This document shows, piece after piece, positions 44,511 through 52,768 of a stretch of 64,000 nucleotides of DNA (position 1 is its first letter; each line of letters opens with the position of its first letter). The position numbers and the translations under genes were made by a program. The notes beneath the pieces were generated by a model. The model was given only the letters and a program-made list of their open reading frames with translations, was not told where the DNA came from and searched no databases. The DNA comes from Kribbella sp. ALI-6-A (GTDB lineage: Bacteria; Actinomycetota; Actinomycetes; Propionibacteriales; Kribbellaceae): positions 496,001 to 560,000 of the forward strand of contig NZ_MTQN01000010.1 of the NCBI RefSeq assembly GCF_001984195.1, read 5' to 3'.

Positions 44511-45678
44511 GCTGCCTGGTCAGATCGACCAGCGCCCGGGTCAGCTGCACCCGGCTCTCGAACAGCGCGACGTCGGCGTCCGTCACGGGCTTGCCGAGGT
44601 TCTCCAGCGGAAGCGCGGTGAACGTCGCCCTGGCCAGCAGCGACCCCAGGTAGCCGTAGCGGACCTGCTCCGGCGACACCTGCATCCCCTCGGCGGCCAC
44701 CCCCTCCGTGAAGGCCTCCAGGATCACCGCATCCACAGCGGGCAGCGCCGTCGGCGACAGCTCACCGGCGTGAGCGAGCCCGACGAGCAGTTGCCCCAGG
44801 TCGAAGCCGACCGCCTGCGGACAGTCGAACCCCCAGTCGATCACCACGAACTCGTCCGGACTGCCCAGCGGGACCAGCAGGTTCTGCGGACTGGCGTCCC
44901 CGTGCTGGTAGCACTGCGGCAGAGCGTCCAACGCGTCCAGTACGGCGGGCAGCTCCTCGCCCAGCTCGAGCAGGTCGTCACGCAGACGGTGGTCGCCGGT
45001 GTTGCAGACCGCGGCGGCGAGCAGAGGCTGGCGCCAGGTCTCCCGGTCGGCCAGCGCGGGCAAGGCGTTCATCATCACCCGGCCCTCGGTGTAGTACCGC
45101 AGTCCCATCCCAGGGCGAGCGGCCTCCGTCTGCGGCAGGAACGGCTGCACCAGGTGCGGCTGACGACGGGCCGACAACTGGCCGAGCAGGAACGCCGCCC
45201 GGCGGAACCGCTCGATCCCCCAGACCCCCGGCTCCTGGACCACGTCCTCCATCCACAACGTCGCCCGGTCGTCGTCGTACTCGTCGATCCGGTACACCGC
45301 CGGCAGGCGCAGTCCGTCAGGCAGCACGGAGGCGATGTCGCTGCGGAACACGGCGATCTCCAGCCGCCAGGGCAGGTTCTGGACGAAGTGCTCGCGGATC
45401 TGCTCCGGGACCAGGTGCAGCAACTCCCAGTGCCGCGGCGACTGGAGCTGTTTGACGAAGCAGGACCAGTTGCCGGTCGATCCGTCGGTGTGGCGGGCGG
45501 TGCCGAGCACGCGGACCAGCGCCGCGGTGCTCGGCGTACCGATCGCGTACGGGAACGGTTCGGCGCGGGCGGTCAGTGGCACCGCGTTCGGGTCGCCGGT
45601 GACCGCCCGGACCAGGTCGGTGAGCTGATCGTCGTCGAGTGCGTCGCGGCGCAGTGGTGCGAGTGCGGTGATCGACAT
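44503..45678 (-). CDS. APH-family phosphotransferase
   Basis: A 391-residue kinase-like protein of the aminoglycoside phosphotransferase fold. CYQHGDASPQNLLVP holds the catalytic Asp and Asn, and FVVIDWGFDCPQAVGFDLGQ the metal-binding Asp. The N-terminal lobe is less conserved. ATG 45678 has GGGGGGA three to five bases upstream; a longer frame would overlap the divergent marR gene. The likely substrate is a hydroxyl-bearing small molecule, and resistance cannot be claimed. It is probably controlled with the divergent MarR protein through the inverted repeat at 45705-45726. Confidence 0.87.
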   Translation of the reverse strand: MSITALAPLRRDALDDDQLTDLVRAVTGDPNAVPLTARAEPFPYAIGTPSTAALVRVLGTARHTDGSTGNWSCFVKQLQSPRHWELLHLVPEQIREHFVQNLPWRLEIAVFRSDIASVLPDGLRLPAVYRIDEYDDDRATLWMEDVVQEPGVWGIERFRRAAFLLGQLSARRQPHLVQPFLPQTEAARPGMGLRYYTEGRVMMNALPALADRETWRQPLLAAAVCNTGDHRLRDDLLELGEELPAVLDALDALPQCYQHGDASPQNLLVPLGSPDEFVVIDWGFDCPQAVGFDLGQLLVGLAHAGELSPTALPAVDAVILEAFTEGVAAEGMQVSPEQVRYGYLGSLLARATFTALPLENLGKPVTDADVALFESRVQLTRALVDLTRQLT

Positions 45679-45704
45679 GAGATTCCCCCCGGAAAGCAAA
45701 GCAG

Positions 45705-45727
45705 CTTTACCAATTTGATCGTAAAGT
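45705..45727. promoter_or_regulatory. CTTTAC-N10-GTAAAG operator and marR -10
   Basis: CTTTAC (45705-45710) and GTAAAG (45721-45726) form a perfect inverted repeat between the APH-like and marR genes. TAAAGT (45722-45727) lies six bases before ATG 45734 and serves as the marR -10, so the repressor site covers it. Confidence 0.65.
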
Positions 45728-45733
45728 TGCCTC

Positions 45734-46189
45734 ATGACGTCCGTCAACGGCCTTTCCCGGCTGGCTGCCCCGCCGCACGTCGCGAACCTGCTCGGCGTCG
45801 CACTGGAACGACTGCGGGAGCAGATCCTGGCCGGCGCCGAGCGGCCGTTCCCGGGACTACGGGTGTCGCACTACCGGCTGCTCGACATGATCCCGCCCGA
45901 AGGCGCGCGGATCACCGACCTGGCCGCGCACGCGGGGATGACCAAGCAGGGGCTCGGGCAGCACGTCGACTACCTGCAGGAGCGTGGGTACGCCGAGTCC
46001 GCCCGGCTGGAGGGCGATCGCCGGGTGCGGCTGGTCCGGCGTACGGAGAAGGGGGACGAGGCGACGGCGTTCGCGCGCGCGGCGATCGCCCGCGTCGAGC
46101 AGGAGTGGGCCGAGCGGCTGGGCGCCGAGCGGTACGCCGACTTCCGGCAGGCGCTGGTCGAGCTGGGAGTCGGTCAGCCGACGCGGTAG
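45734..46189 (+). CDS. MarR-family regulator
   Basis: A 151-residue winged-helix protein with ITDLAAHAGMTKQGLGQHVD as its recognition region and EGDRRVRLVRRTEKGDE as its wing. ATG 45734 follows TAAAGT by six bases, so the mRNA is probably leaderless. It is divergent from the APH-like gene with an inverted repeat between them, pointing to local control. Its 3' end overlaps the convergent hemolysin III gene by 16 bp. Confidence 0.9.
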   Translation: MTSVNGLSRLAAPPHVANLLGVALERLREQILAGAERPFPGLRVSHYRLLDMIPPEGARITDLAAHAGMTKQGLGQHVDYLQERGYAESARLEGDRRVRLVRRTEKGDEATAFARAAIARVEQEWAERLGAERYADFRQALVELGVGQPTR

Positions 46190-46887
46190 GTGGCGATGCT
46201 GACCGCGATGTAGTGGCAGATGAACGCGGCCACGGTGCACGCGTGGAAGATCTCGTGGAAGCCGAACCACAGCGGTGACGGGTTCGGCCGCTTGGTGCCG
46301 TAGACGACCGCGCCGATCGAGTACAGCCCGCCGCCGACCGCGAGCAGCGCGACCACCGAGGCGCCGCCGAGGTGGTAGAAGTCGCTCATCCAGAAGATCG
46401 CCACCCAGCCCAGGGCCAGGTAGATCGGGGTGTAGAGCCAGCGCGGGGCGCCGACCCAGAAGATCCGGAACAGGATGCCGATCAGCGCGCCGCCCCAGGC
46501 CGTGCTGAGCAGCAGCACCCGGTCACTGCCTTCCAGCAGGACCATGCCCAGCGGCGTGTAGGTGCCGGCGATCAGCAGGAAGATGTTGCTGTGGTCGAGC
46601 CGGCGCAGGATCGCCTCGCCGGTCGGGCCCCAGTAGAACCGGTGGTAGAGCGCCGAGATGCCGAACAGCAGCATCGAGGCCACCGTGTAGACGGCCGCGG
46701 CCCAGCGGGCGCTCGCGCTCGGGGCCAGGCAGACCAGCACGATGCCGGCGGCGGTGGCCAGCGGGAAGGTGCCGGCGTGCAGCCAGCCCCGCAGTTTCGG
46801 CTTCAGTGCGCGGGTCAGCCGATGCGGGTGATCGTGTTCCGACGGATCGGTGGGGGTGCTGTCGCCGGTCACGGTCTTGGCTGCCAT
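46174..46887 (-). CDS. Hemolysin III / PAQR-family membrane protein
   Basis: A 237-residue seven-helix protein of the hemolysin III/PAQR group. The conserved residues are in SALYHRFYW, RLDHSNIFLLIAGTYTP and GFHEIFHACTVAAFICHYIA, whose histidines bind a metal, thought to be zinc, in the membrane. Despite the name, lysis is unlikely; PAQR members are linked to membrane lipid homeostasis. GAGG is ten bases before ATG 46887. The promoter overlaps a 33-bp palindromic operator. By order this gene matches Rv1085c, beside the Z-isoprenyl synthase Rv1086. Confidence 0.93.
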   Translation of the reverse strand: MAAKTVTGDSTPTDPSEHDHPHRLTRALKPKLRGWLHAGTFPLATAAGIVLVCLAPSASARWAAAVYTVASMLLFGISALYHRFYWGPTGEAILRRLDHSNIFLLIAGTYTPLGMVLLEGSDRVLLLSTAWGGALIGILFRIFWVGAPRWLYTPIYLALGWVAIFWMSDFYHLGGASVVALLAVGGGLYSIGAVVYGTKRPNPSPLWFGFHEIFHACTVAAFICHYIAVSIATYRVG

Positions 46888-46921
46888 GCGCCAACCTCCT
46901 CGAAGCGTCAGGGGATCTCTT

Positions 46922-46957
46922 ACCTACGCAACCGTAACCTACGGTTGCGTAGGTTCA
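46922..46957 (-). promoter_or_regulatory. 33-bp palindromic operator in the hemolysin III promoter
   Basis: ACCTACGCAACCGTA (46922-46936), a 3-bp spacer and TACGGTTGCGTAGGT (46940-46954) form a perfect inverted repeat. On the - strand TTGAAC (46957-46952) and TACGGT 16 bp downstream can be -35 and -10, so a bound repressor would block transcription. The symmetry and size fit a TetR-type dimer pair; no such gene is adjacent. Confidence 0.75.
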
Positions 46958-47181
46958 ATGGTCCTCAAGGATGAAATCTAAGCCACCCGCCGCCCTGCGC
47001 CGAGCCGTACCGGAGTGTTCCGTACCACTGCCTGAAGTGTCTGATGCGATCGAGAGTCGATAAGTTCGATGTTCGCCTCGCCCTCCGCGAGAGCGCCGAT
47101 CTGGGCTAGCCTCGTTGGGGCACGCCTGCACCGTCGACCCCGCAGACGGCCCGGTCGAGGACTCGAGGAGAACACCTGCCC

Positions 47182-47961
47182 ATGCGGACACCCGGCAAGC
47201 AGCGCCTGCGCAACGCGGTGTACGGACTGTACGAGCGCCGGCTGGCGCGATCCCTGTCGCCGGACCGGATGCCGCGCCACATCGGCGTCATCATCGACGG
47301 CAACCGGCGCTGGGCCCGCGCCTCGGGCGATCCGGTGTCCCGCGGTCACGAGGCCGGCGCGAGCAAGATCTCGGAGTTCCTCGGCTGGTGCGACGAGGTG
47401 GGCGTCAAGGTCGTCACCGTCTGGATGTTGTCCACCGACAACCTGAGCCGCCCGGCCGACGAGCTGGAGCCGCTGCTGCGGATCATCGAGCAGACCGTCG
47501 AGGAGATGGCCGCGGTCGGCGGCCGCCGGATCCACCCGGTCGGCGCGCTGGACCTGCTGCCCGCCGCGACCGCCGAGGTGCTGAAGAGCGCCGAGACCGC
47601 GACCCAGCACGCCGACGGCCTGCTGGTGAACGTCGCCGTCGGGTACGGCGGCCGTCGCGAGCTGGCCGACGCCGTCCGCTCGCTGCTGCTGGAGGAGGCC
47701 GCCAAGGGCATCTCGATCGAGGAGCTGGCCGAGCGCGTCGACGTCGAGCACATCGCCGAGCACCTGTACACCAAGGGCCAGCCGGACCCCGACCTGGTCA
47801 TCCGCACCTCCGGCGAGCAGCGCCTCGGTGGCTTCCTGCTCTGGCAGAGCGCGCTGTCGGAGTTCTACTTCTGCGAGGCGCTGTGGCCGGACTTCCGCCA
47901 CGTCGACTTCCTCCGGGCCATCCGCTCCTACGCCCAGCGTGAGCGCCGCTTCGGCACCTGA
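47182..47961 (+). CDS. Cis (Z)-isoprenyl diphosphate synthase (UppS family)
   Basis: The 259-residue prenyltransferase condenses isopentenyl diphosphate onto an allylic primer with Z geometry. HIGVIIDGNRRWAR (D39, G40, N41) is the phosphate loop, WMLSTDNLSRP the helix partner, and IRTSGEQRLGGFLLWQ then SEFYF the second substrate site. It could be the short-chain (Z,E-farnesyl) enzyme, as its neighbour hemolysin III matches the Rv1085c-Rv1086 pair, or the long-chain UppS. GAGGAG ten or so bases before ATG 47182 supports the start. A -10-like TAGCCT near 47106 would give a leader of about 70 nt. Product chain length cannot be read. Confidence 0.92.
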   Translation: MRTPGKQRLRNAVYGLYERRLARSLSPDRMPRHIGVIIDGNRRWARASGDPVSRGHEAGASKISEFLGWCDEVGVKVVTVWMLSTDNLSRPADELEPLLRIIEQTVEEMAAVGGRRIHPVGALDLLPAATAEVLKSAETATQHADGLLVNVAVGYGGRRELADAVRSLLLEEAAKGISIEELAERVDVEHIAEHLYTKGQPDPDLVIRTSGEQRLGGFLLWQSALSEFYFCEALWPDFRHVDFLRAIRSYAQRERRFGT

Positions 47962-47964
47962 GCC

Positions 47965-49041
47965 TCACCGGACCGGCTCCGGCGTGAGCAGATCCGTCGC
48001 GGGCTCTCCGCGGTGGCAGCGGGTGCAGGTCGTGCGGCGGCGCAGGTAGTACGCGTACGTCGCCGCGCCCAGCGCCGTACCCCAGACGATCCATAGCATG
48101 CCCGGGAAGGCCAGACCCCACAGCGAGCCGGCGTTGTCACCGGGCAGCCGCAGGTTCATCAGGCCGGCCGGGATCAGCACGAGCGCCACGATCGTGGCCG
48201 GGACGATCGCCCGGGACGGCGGGACCCGCCGGCCTGCTCGCCACCAGATCCAGCGCGGGTAGACCTCGCCCCACCGCTGCACCAGCCCGTGCGTCAGGAT
48301 GCTGCCGCCGACGCCGAGCAGCGCCATGCCGAGCCCGATCTCCAGCATGCCCGGCGTGTCCACCATCATCTGGTGGAACTCGTCGGTGATGCCGAGCGGC
48401 CAGCCGAAGTACCAGGCGACGCGGGTGAACTCGTACGGAACGTTCGACACCACTGCGATCAGCACCGCCCGCCGTCCCCACCGCAACGCCGCCTCCGGGG
48501 TCGTCCAGGCCGCTGGTGCGCCGTGCCGGCGTCCGCACGACACGCAGGCCTGCCGAGCCCTGCGGTGGTACGCGATCGTCGTGGCGGCCCACAGGAGACC
48601 GCCCAGGAACATCAGCAGCACGTTGACGCGATGCCAGTACAGGATGTCCTCGAGACCACCCTGCGCGCCGGGGATCCCGGTGAACGCGAACACGAGCAGT
48701 GCGGGGGACAGGGCAAGGATCGCCAGCGGGGTGTAGTCGGGCACCACCAGTGCGAGCCCGACCGCCATCACGGCTCCGAATGCCTGCAGCAACCATCCGC
48801 GGGGCCGGCGCACGGTCATCAGCACCGCGACGAGCGCGCCGGCGAACCCGAGCACCGCCATCACCGGTGCCACGACGTCCACCGGAGCCCCTTCCAGCAG
48901 GGACGCCGTCGCTCGGTCGTCCTCGACTTTCGCGAACGGGTACCCGCGTCCGCCGTTCGCCCAGAACACACCCAGTACGCCGTACGCGAAGGACCACAGG
49001 GCTGTCGCGCACCCGGTCCAGATCGGCCAATTCTTCCGCAT
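47965..49041 (-). CDS. Polytopic membrane protein with two CxxC motifs, unknown
   Basis: A 358-residue protein with about eight or nine hydrophobic segments. Two cysteine pairs flank polar loops: CVSCGRRHG about mid-protein and CTRCHRG near the C-terminus, in contexts that could bind zinc or form redox pairs. FEWTR-like aromatic loops (VPYEFTRVAWYFGWPLG) suggest a substrate pocket. ATG 49041 gives a hydrophobic N-terminus (MRKNWPIWTGCATALW); the ribosome site is weak, and an upstream ATG is possible. Its stop lies three bases after that of the synthase gene, convergently. I do not recognise the family. Confidence 0.8.
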   Translation of the reverse strand: MRKNWPIWTGCATALWSFAYGVLGVFWANGGRGYPFAKVEDDRATASLLEGAPVDVVAPVMAVLGFAGALVAVLMTVRRPRGWLLQAFGAVMAVGLALVVPDYTPLAILALSPALLVFAFTGIPGAQGGLEDILYWHRVNVLLMFLGGLLWAATTIAYHRRARQACVSCGRRHGAPAAWTTPEAALRWGRRAVLIAVVSNVPYEFTRVAWYFGWPLGITDEFHQMMVDTPGMLEIGLGMALLGVGGSILTHGLVQRWGEVYPRWIWWRAGRRVPPSRAIVPATIVALVLIPAGLMNLRLPGDNAGSLWGLAFPGMLWIVWGTALGAATYAYYLRRRTTCTRCHRGEPATDLLTPEPVR

Positions 49042-49448
49042 GGATCCAGGCTCGCCTCCACGCTGCGTGAGCGGATCCCTCCTCCGGGCGATCGGCATCC
49101 CCCGCGTGGGTGAACGGGCGGACGGCAACGTGTAACAAGCCGTTAACCCCGCGGGCTGGCGTGTCGGGCTGCGTGGTTTCCGGGACGGATCTACGCTCAT
49201 GGTGACGGTCGGAGGGGAAGCCGGCTGTCCGGGAGGCCCGATCAGATGAGAGTTGTTCTCCAGCCGGTTGCCCCATGAGGGGCAGAACGGAGTACCCGAG
49301 ACCCAGGGTCTCGATCCTGCTGATCCCCGGTCACGCCACGGCGTGCCGGAGGAGATCTGCACCAGATCTCCGGGCCCGAACCCGGTCCATCACCTAACCA
49401 CTGGTGGGCCGGGCGTGGTGCACGCTGCGGCCCGAGAGGACGTGCGAC
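49042..49448 (+). other. Long structured leader of phoH
   Basis: TACGCT (49192-49197) is a candidate -10, giving a leader of about 245 nt. Along it lie GGTCGG pairing with CCGATC (about 49208-49249), TGCCCC-ATGA-GGGGCA (49269-49284) and CGAGACCC/GGGTCTCG (49297-49313). CACGCC-AC-GGCGTG (near 49333-49346) and GGAGATCT-GCACC-AGATCTCC (near 49351-49371) follow, then a smaller CCACTGGTGG. No reading frame is convincing and no known riboswitch core was recognised. The part 49042-49190 shows nothing clear. Confidence 0.6.
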
Positions 49449-50783
49449 ATGGCTGCCACCCACGCCAAGGCGTCAAGCACCTCATCCACACCGGCCCAGC
49501 GCACTTACGTGCTGGACACCTCGGTCCTGCTCAGCGACCCGCACGCGATGGAGCGGTTCGACGAGCACGAGGTGATCATTCCGGTGGTCGTTGTCACCGA
49601 ACTGGAGGGCAAACGGCATCACCCCGAACTCGGCTACTTCGCCCGCACCGCGCTGCGCCTGCTGGACGAGTTCAGGATTCTGTACGGACGTCTGGACGCA
49701 CCCCTGCCAGTGGGGGAGAAGGGTGGAACCCTCCGGGTCGAGCTGAACCACACCGACCCCGAGAGCCTGCCGGCCGGTTTCCGGCTCGGCGACAACGACA
49801 GCCGCATCCTCGCGGTGGCGTGCAACTTCGCCGCCGAGGGCCGCGACGTCACCCTGGTCTCCAAGGACCTGCCGATGCGGGTCAAGGCGTCGGCCTGCGG
49901 CCTGGTGGCCGAGGAGTACCGCGCGGAGCTCGCGCTGGAGTCCGGCTGGACCGGGATGAGCGAGCTCGAGGTCGAGACCGCCGACGTGGACGCGCTGTAC
50001 GAGGAGGGGGTGCTCGAGCTTCCGCAGGCCGGTGAGTTCCCGACGCACACCGGTCTGGTGCTGCTGTCCGACCGCGGCAGCGCGCTCGGCCGGGTGATGC
50101 CCGACAAGCGGATCCGGCTGGTCCGCGGTGACCGGGAGGCGTTCGGCATCCGTGGCCGGTCGGCCGAGCAGCGGGTCGCGCTCGACCTCCTGCTCGACCC
50201 CGACGTCGGCATCATCTCGCTCGGTGGCCGGGCCGGCACCGGCAAGTCGGCGCTGGCACTGTGCGCCGGCCTGGAGGCGGTGATGGAACGGCGGCAGCAC
50301 AAGAAGGTGGTCGTCTTCCGCCCGCTGTTCGCGGTCGGCGGCCAGGAGCTGGGCTACCTGCCCGGTTCGGAGTCGGAGAAGATGCAGCCGTGGGCCCAGG
50401 CGGTCTTCGACACCCTCGGCGCGCTGGCCGGCGCCGACGTGATCGACGAGGTGCTGGACCGCGGCATGCTCGAGGTGTTGCCGCTGACCCACATCCGCGG
50501 CCGGTCGCTGCACGACGCGTTCGTGATCGTCGACGAGGCCCAGTCGCTGGAGCGCAACGTGCTGCTCACCGTGCTGTCCCGGGTCGGCGCGAACTCGCGG
50601 GTGGTGCTCACCCACGACGTCGCCCAGCGGGACAACCTGCGGGTCGGCCGGCACGACGGCGTCGTCGCGGTGGTCGAGAAGCTGAAGGGCCACCCGCTGT
50701 TCGCCCACGTCACGCTGACCCGGTCGGAGCGCTCGCCGATCGCGGCGCTGGTGACCGAGATGCTGGAGGACGTGCAGCTCTGA
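49449..50783 (+). CDS. phoH: PIN-PhoH protein (PhoH2-type RNA helicase/RNase)
   Basis: A 444-residue fusion. The N-terminal PIN nuclease domain (about 15-155) has conserved acids in [25 protein letters not shown] and [12 protein letters not shown]. The C-terminal PhoH ATPase domain has Walker [12 protein letters not shown] near residue 260, the conserved [16 protein letters not shown], and Walker B VIVDEAQ. Mycobacterial PhoH2 (Rv1095) unwinds and cleaves RNA. GAGAGGACG lies upstream of ATG 49449. A strong hairpin terminates it. The long hairpin-rich leader suggests post-transcriptional control. Confidence 0.94.
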   Translation: MAATHAKASSTSSTPAQRTYVLDTSVLLSDPHAMERFDEHEVIIPVVVVTELEGKRHHPELGYFARTALRLLDEFRILYGRLDAPLPVGEKGGTLRVELNHTDPESLPAGFRLGDNDSRILAVACNFAAEGRDVTLVSKDLPMRVKASACGLVAEEYRAELALESGWTGMSELEVETADVDALYEEGVLELPQAGEFPTHTGLVLLSDRGSALGRVMPDKRIRLVRGDREAFGIRGRSAEQRVALDLLLDPDVGIISLGGRAGTGKSALALCAGLEAVMERRQHKKVVVFRPLFAVGGQELGYLPGSESEKMQPWAQAVFDTLGALAGADVIDEVLDRGMLEVLPLTHIRGRSLHDAFVIVDEAQSLERNVLLTVLSRVGANSRVVLTHDVAQRDNLRVGRHDGVVAVVEKLKGHPLFAHVTLTRSERSPIAALVTEMLEDVQL

Positions 50784-50824
50784 CAGAGGTCTCTGTAAAG
50801 CCAATTTAAAACTTCCGCGGTACC

Positions 50825-50855
50825 CGGTGCGGCCACAGCCCATGTGGCCGCACCG
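50825..50855 (+). terminator. 12-bp hairpin terminator of phoH
   Basis: CGGTGCGGCCAC pairs with GTGGCCGCACCG around a 7-nt loop. No long U tract follows. Confidence 0.8.
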
Positions 50856-50945
50856 TGTGTTGTGACCTGCTTGTGATCACGGTCTGTTTAGGTCAGAGTA
50901 TGTTCCTGTTGCAGCCGACGGGGGTCGGGTATCTCGGAAGGACAG

Positions 50946-51644
50946 ATGAAAGCGAAGCGCTCCGTCGCGGTCCTCGCGGTCAGTGGGATCGCCGTCGTCA
51001 CGGTCGTCGCAGGTATCGATCTCTTCAGCTCCCCCGGCACCAGTGCCGCCTCCGACCCCGTCTCCGGGCGGGCGGAGCTCGCGGTTCTCAACAGTGAGAA
51101 GGGCCGGCAGGCCAAGACGCCGACCCCGAAGCCGCCGAGCGCCGAGGAGCAGGCCGCGGAGGTCACCCGGCTGCGCAACCAGATCGAAGCGGTGGAGAAC
51201 GCCCGCAAGGCCCTGCAGGACCAGGCCGCGCTGCGCCGCAAGGCCAAGAACGCCGCCCTGGCCCGGTACCAGGCGCTGCAGAAGACCAACAACGACTCCC
51301 GCAAGGAGCGCGCCAGCCGCGACGCCGCCCGCAAGGAGCTCGAGGGCACGCCGAAGGAGATCGCCTTCAACCTGCTCGACAACCACGGCTGGAGCGAGAG
51401 CCAGTTCTCCTGCCTGGACAAGCTGTGGACCAAGGAGTCCCGCTGGAAGGTCAACGCCGACAACCCGACCTCCAGCGCGTACGGCATCCCGCAGGCCCTG
51501 CCCGGCCGGCGCATGGCGGCGTACGGCTCGGACTGGCGTACCAACCCGGTCACCCAGATCAAGTGGGGCCTGGACTACATCGAGGACGCCCACGGCTCGC
51601 CCTGCGAAGCCTGGGCCCACTCCAAGGCGAAGAACTGGTACTGA
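50946..51644 (+). CDS. Secreted transglycosylase-like (lysozyme-fold) protein
   Basis: A 232-residue exported protein. A signal or membrane anchor spans about 6-24, and a charged coiled coil about 65-130. A C-terminal lytic-transglycosylase-like domain has LDKLWTKESRWKVNADN with likely catalytic Glu E164 and SSAYGIPQALPG, and ends WAHSKAKNWY. This layout is common in actinomycete wall-remodelling proteins that cut peptidoglycan glycan strands. GGAAGGA lies three bases before ATG 50946. The methyltransferase-like gene begins 7 bp after the stop. Confidence 0.9.
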   Translation: MKAKRSVAVLAVSGIAVVTVVAGIDLFSSPGTSAASDPVSGRAELAVLNSEKGRQAKTPTPKPPSAEEQAAEVTRLRNQIEAVENARKALQDQAALRRKAKNAALARYQALQKTNNDSRKERASRDAARKELEGTPKEIAFNLLDNHGWSESQFSCLDKLWTKESRWKVNADNPTSSAYGIPQALPGRRMAAYGSDWRTNPVTQIKWGLDYIEDAHGSPCEAWAHSKAKNWY

Positions 51645-51651
51645 CAGCGCT

Positions 51652-52308
51652 GTGACGTCCGAAGTCGCGCGCGCTGTGAGTGAGCGCGGGGAGATCCTGC
51701 TGCGCCGCCGCGCTGACGACGGCGCGCTGGAGTTGCGGGTCAACGGGGTGTTCGTGATGGACGACCGGGAGACCTCCAGCGAGGAACTCCTGGCTCAAGT
51801 TGCCTTGTCAGGTAGTCCTTCGCGGGTGCTGGTCGGCGGGTTGGGGCTGGGCTACACCGTGCGTGCGTTGCTGGCCGACGCGCGGCTGCGGGAAGTCGTC
51901 GTGGCCGAGATCGAGCCGGCGCTGGTCGAGTGGATGCGCGCAGGGCTGGTGCCGTCGGTGCTGGACGATCCGCGGGTGGTGGTTGCCGTCGGCGACGTTC
52001 GCGCGGTCGTCGCCGAGCAGGCGGACGCGTCGTACGACGGGATTCTGCTCGACGTCGACAACGGCCCGGACTTCCTCGTGTACGACGGGAACGCGGTGAT
52101 CTACCAGGACGGGTTCCTGGCGGTCTGCCGGTCCAAGCTGCGCGCCGGTGGCGTGCTGACGGTGTGGTCGTCGTCCGCGTCGGCCGCCCTGGAAGGGGCT
52201 ATCGGCAACGTGTTCGGGGCGTGCGTGGTCTCGCCCGTCCCGGTGCGGTTGCAGGGACGGGACGAGACGTACTACGTCTACCAGGGCTCGGTTCAGGCCA
52301 GTTCGTAG
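51652..52308 (+). CDS. Spermidine-synthase-like SAM-dependent methyltransferase-fold protein
   Basis: A 218-residue Rossmann protein resembling the SpeE/spermine synthase group. VLVGGLGLGYTVRALL is motif I, VVVAEIEPALVEWM the acidic loop end, and GILLDVDNGPDFLVYDGNAVIY the post-motif region. The aminopropyl-transfer residues are not obvious, so true polyamine synthesis is doubtful. GTG 51652 is a plausible start; GTG codons a few residues on are alternatives. It follows the transglycosylase-like gene by 7 bp and overlaps the convergent DUF3224 gene by 16 bp. Confidence 0.85.
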   Translation: MTSEVARAVSERGEILLRRRADDGALELRVNGVFVMDDRETSSEELLAQVALSGSPSRVLVGGLGLGYTVRALLADARLREVVVAEIEPALVEWMRAGLVPSVLDDPRVVVAVGDVRAVVAEQADASYDGILLDVDNGPDFLVYDGNAVIYQDGFLAVCRSKLRAGGVLTVWSSSASAALEGAIGNVFGACVVSPVPVRLQGRDETYYVYQGSVQASS

Positions 52309-52670
52309 TCGAGGGTGAGGCGCGGGCCCTGGTCGTCGTGCTCGTAGACGACCGTGCCGGTCAGGCCGGTGAGGTCGCCGGCCGCGGCGACGATCCTGCC
52401 GTGGGACGCGGACTCGTCGGCGGTCGCGCCGTGCACCATCACGAACGAGCCGTCGCGGCCGTCCAGCGTGCCGGTGAACCGCTCGACCGCCGTGTACGCC
52501 GCGGGGCCGGCCGGCGTACCGACCATCAGCAGCTCGGCCGAGCTGGTGCCGACCAGCTGGCCGTCGGCGAACGACTTCGTGACCGTCGCGCGCCCGAGCT
52601 CGACGTCGTCGCTCTCGTCGTACGTCGACTGGTCCCACTTGGTGATCTCGAACGACTGGGTGAACGGCAT
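52293..52670 (-). CDS. DUF3224 protein
   Basis: A 125-residue beta-barrel-like protein matching the DUF3224 pattern: KATVTKSF-like [19 protein letters not shown], then [24 protein letters not shown] and a [14 protein letters not shown] end. It has no signal peptide. The function of the family is unknown. GAGGAG lies a few bases before ATG 52670. The gene overlaps the convergent methyltransferase-like gene by 16 bp and is divergent from fumC. Confidence 0.88.
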   Translation of the reverse strand: MPFTQSFEITKWDQSTYDESDDVELGRATVTKSFADGQLVGTSSAELLMVGTPAGPAAYTAVERFTGTLDGRDGSFVMVHGATADESASHGRIVAAAGDLTGLTGTVVYEHDDQGPRLTLDYELA

Positions 52671-52768
52671 CGGGACTCCTCGGGAACTGGGCTCGCGTCA
52701 TGTGTGGCGTTGTCCACAGACGTTCTACCAGTCCCGGCCGACAGCGCGGATCGACGTACTCTGCAGGT

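Noticed and set aside
46174..46887. Hemolysin toxin
   Set aside because: The seven-helix PAQR pattern with membrane histidines points to a housekeeping membrane protein rather than a pore-forming toxin.
49204..49448. Cobalamin or cyclic di-AMP riboswitch in the phoH leader
   Set aside because: GGGGAAGCCGG followed by TCCGG vaguely resembles the B12 box region, but the conserved core, the GCCACTG box and the ydaO motifs are missing.
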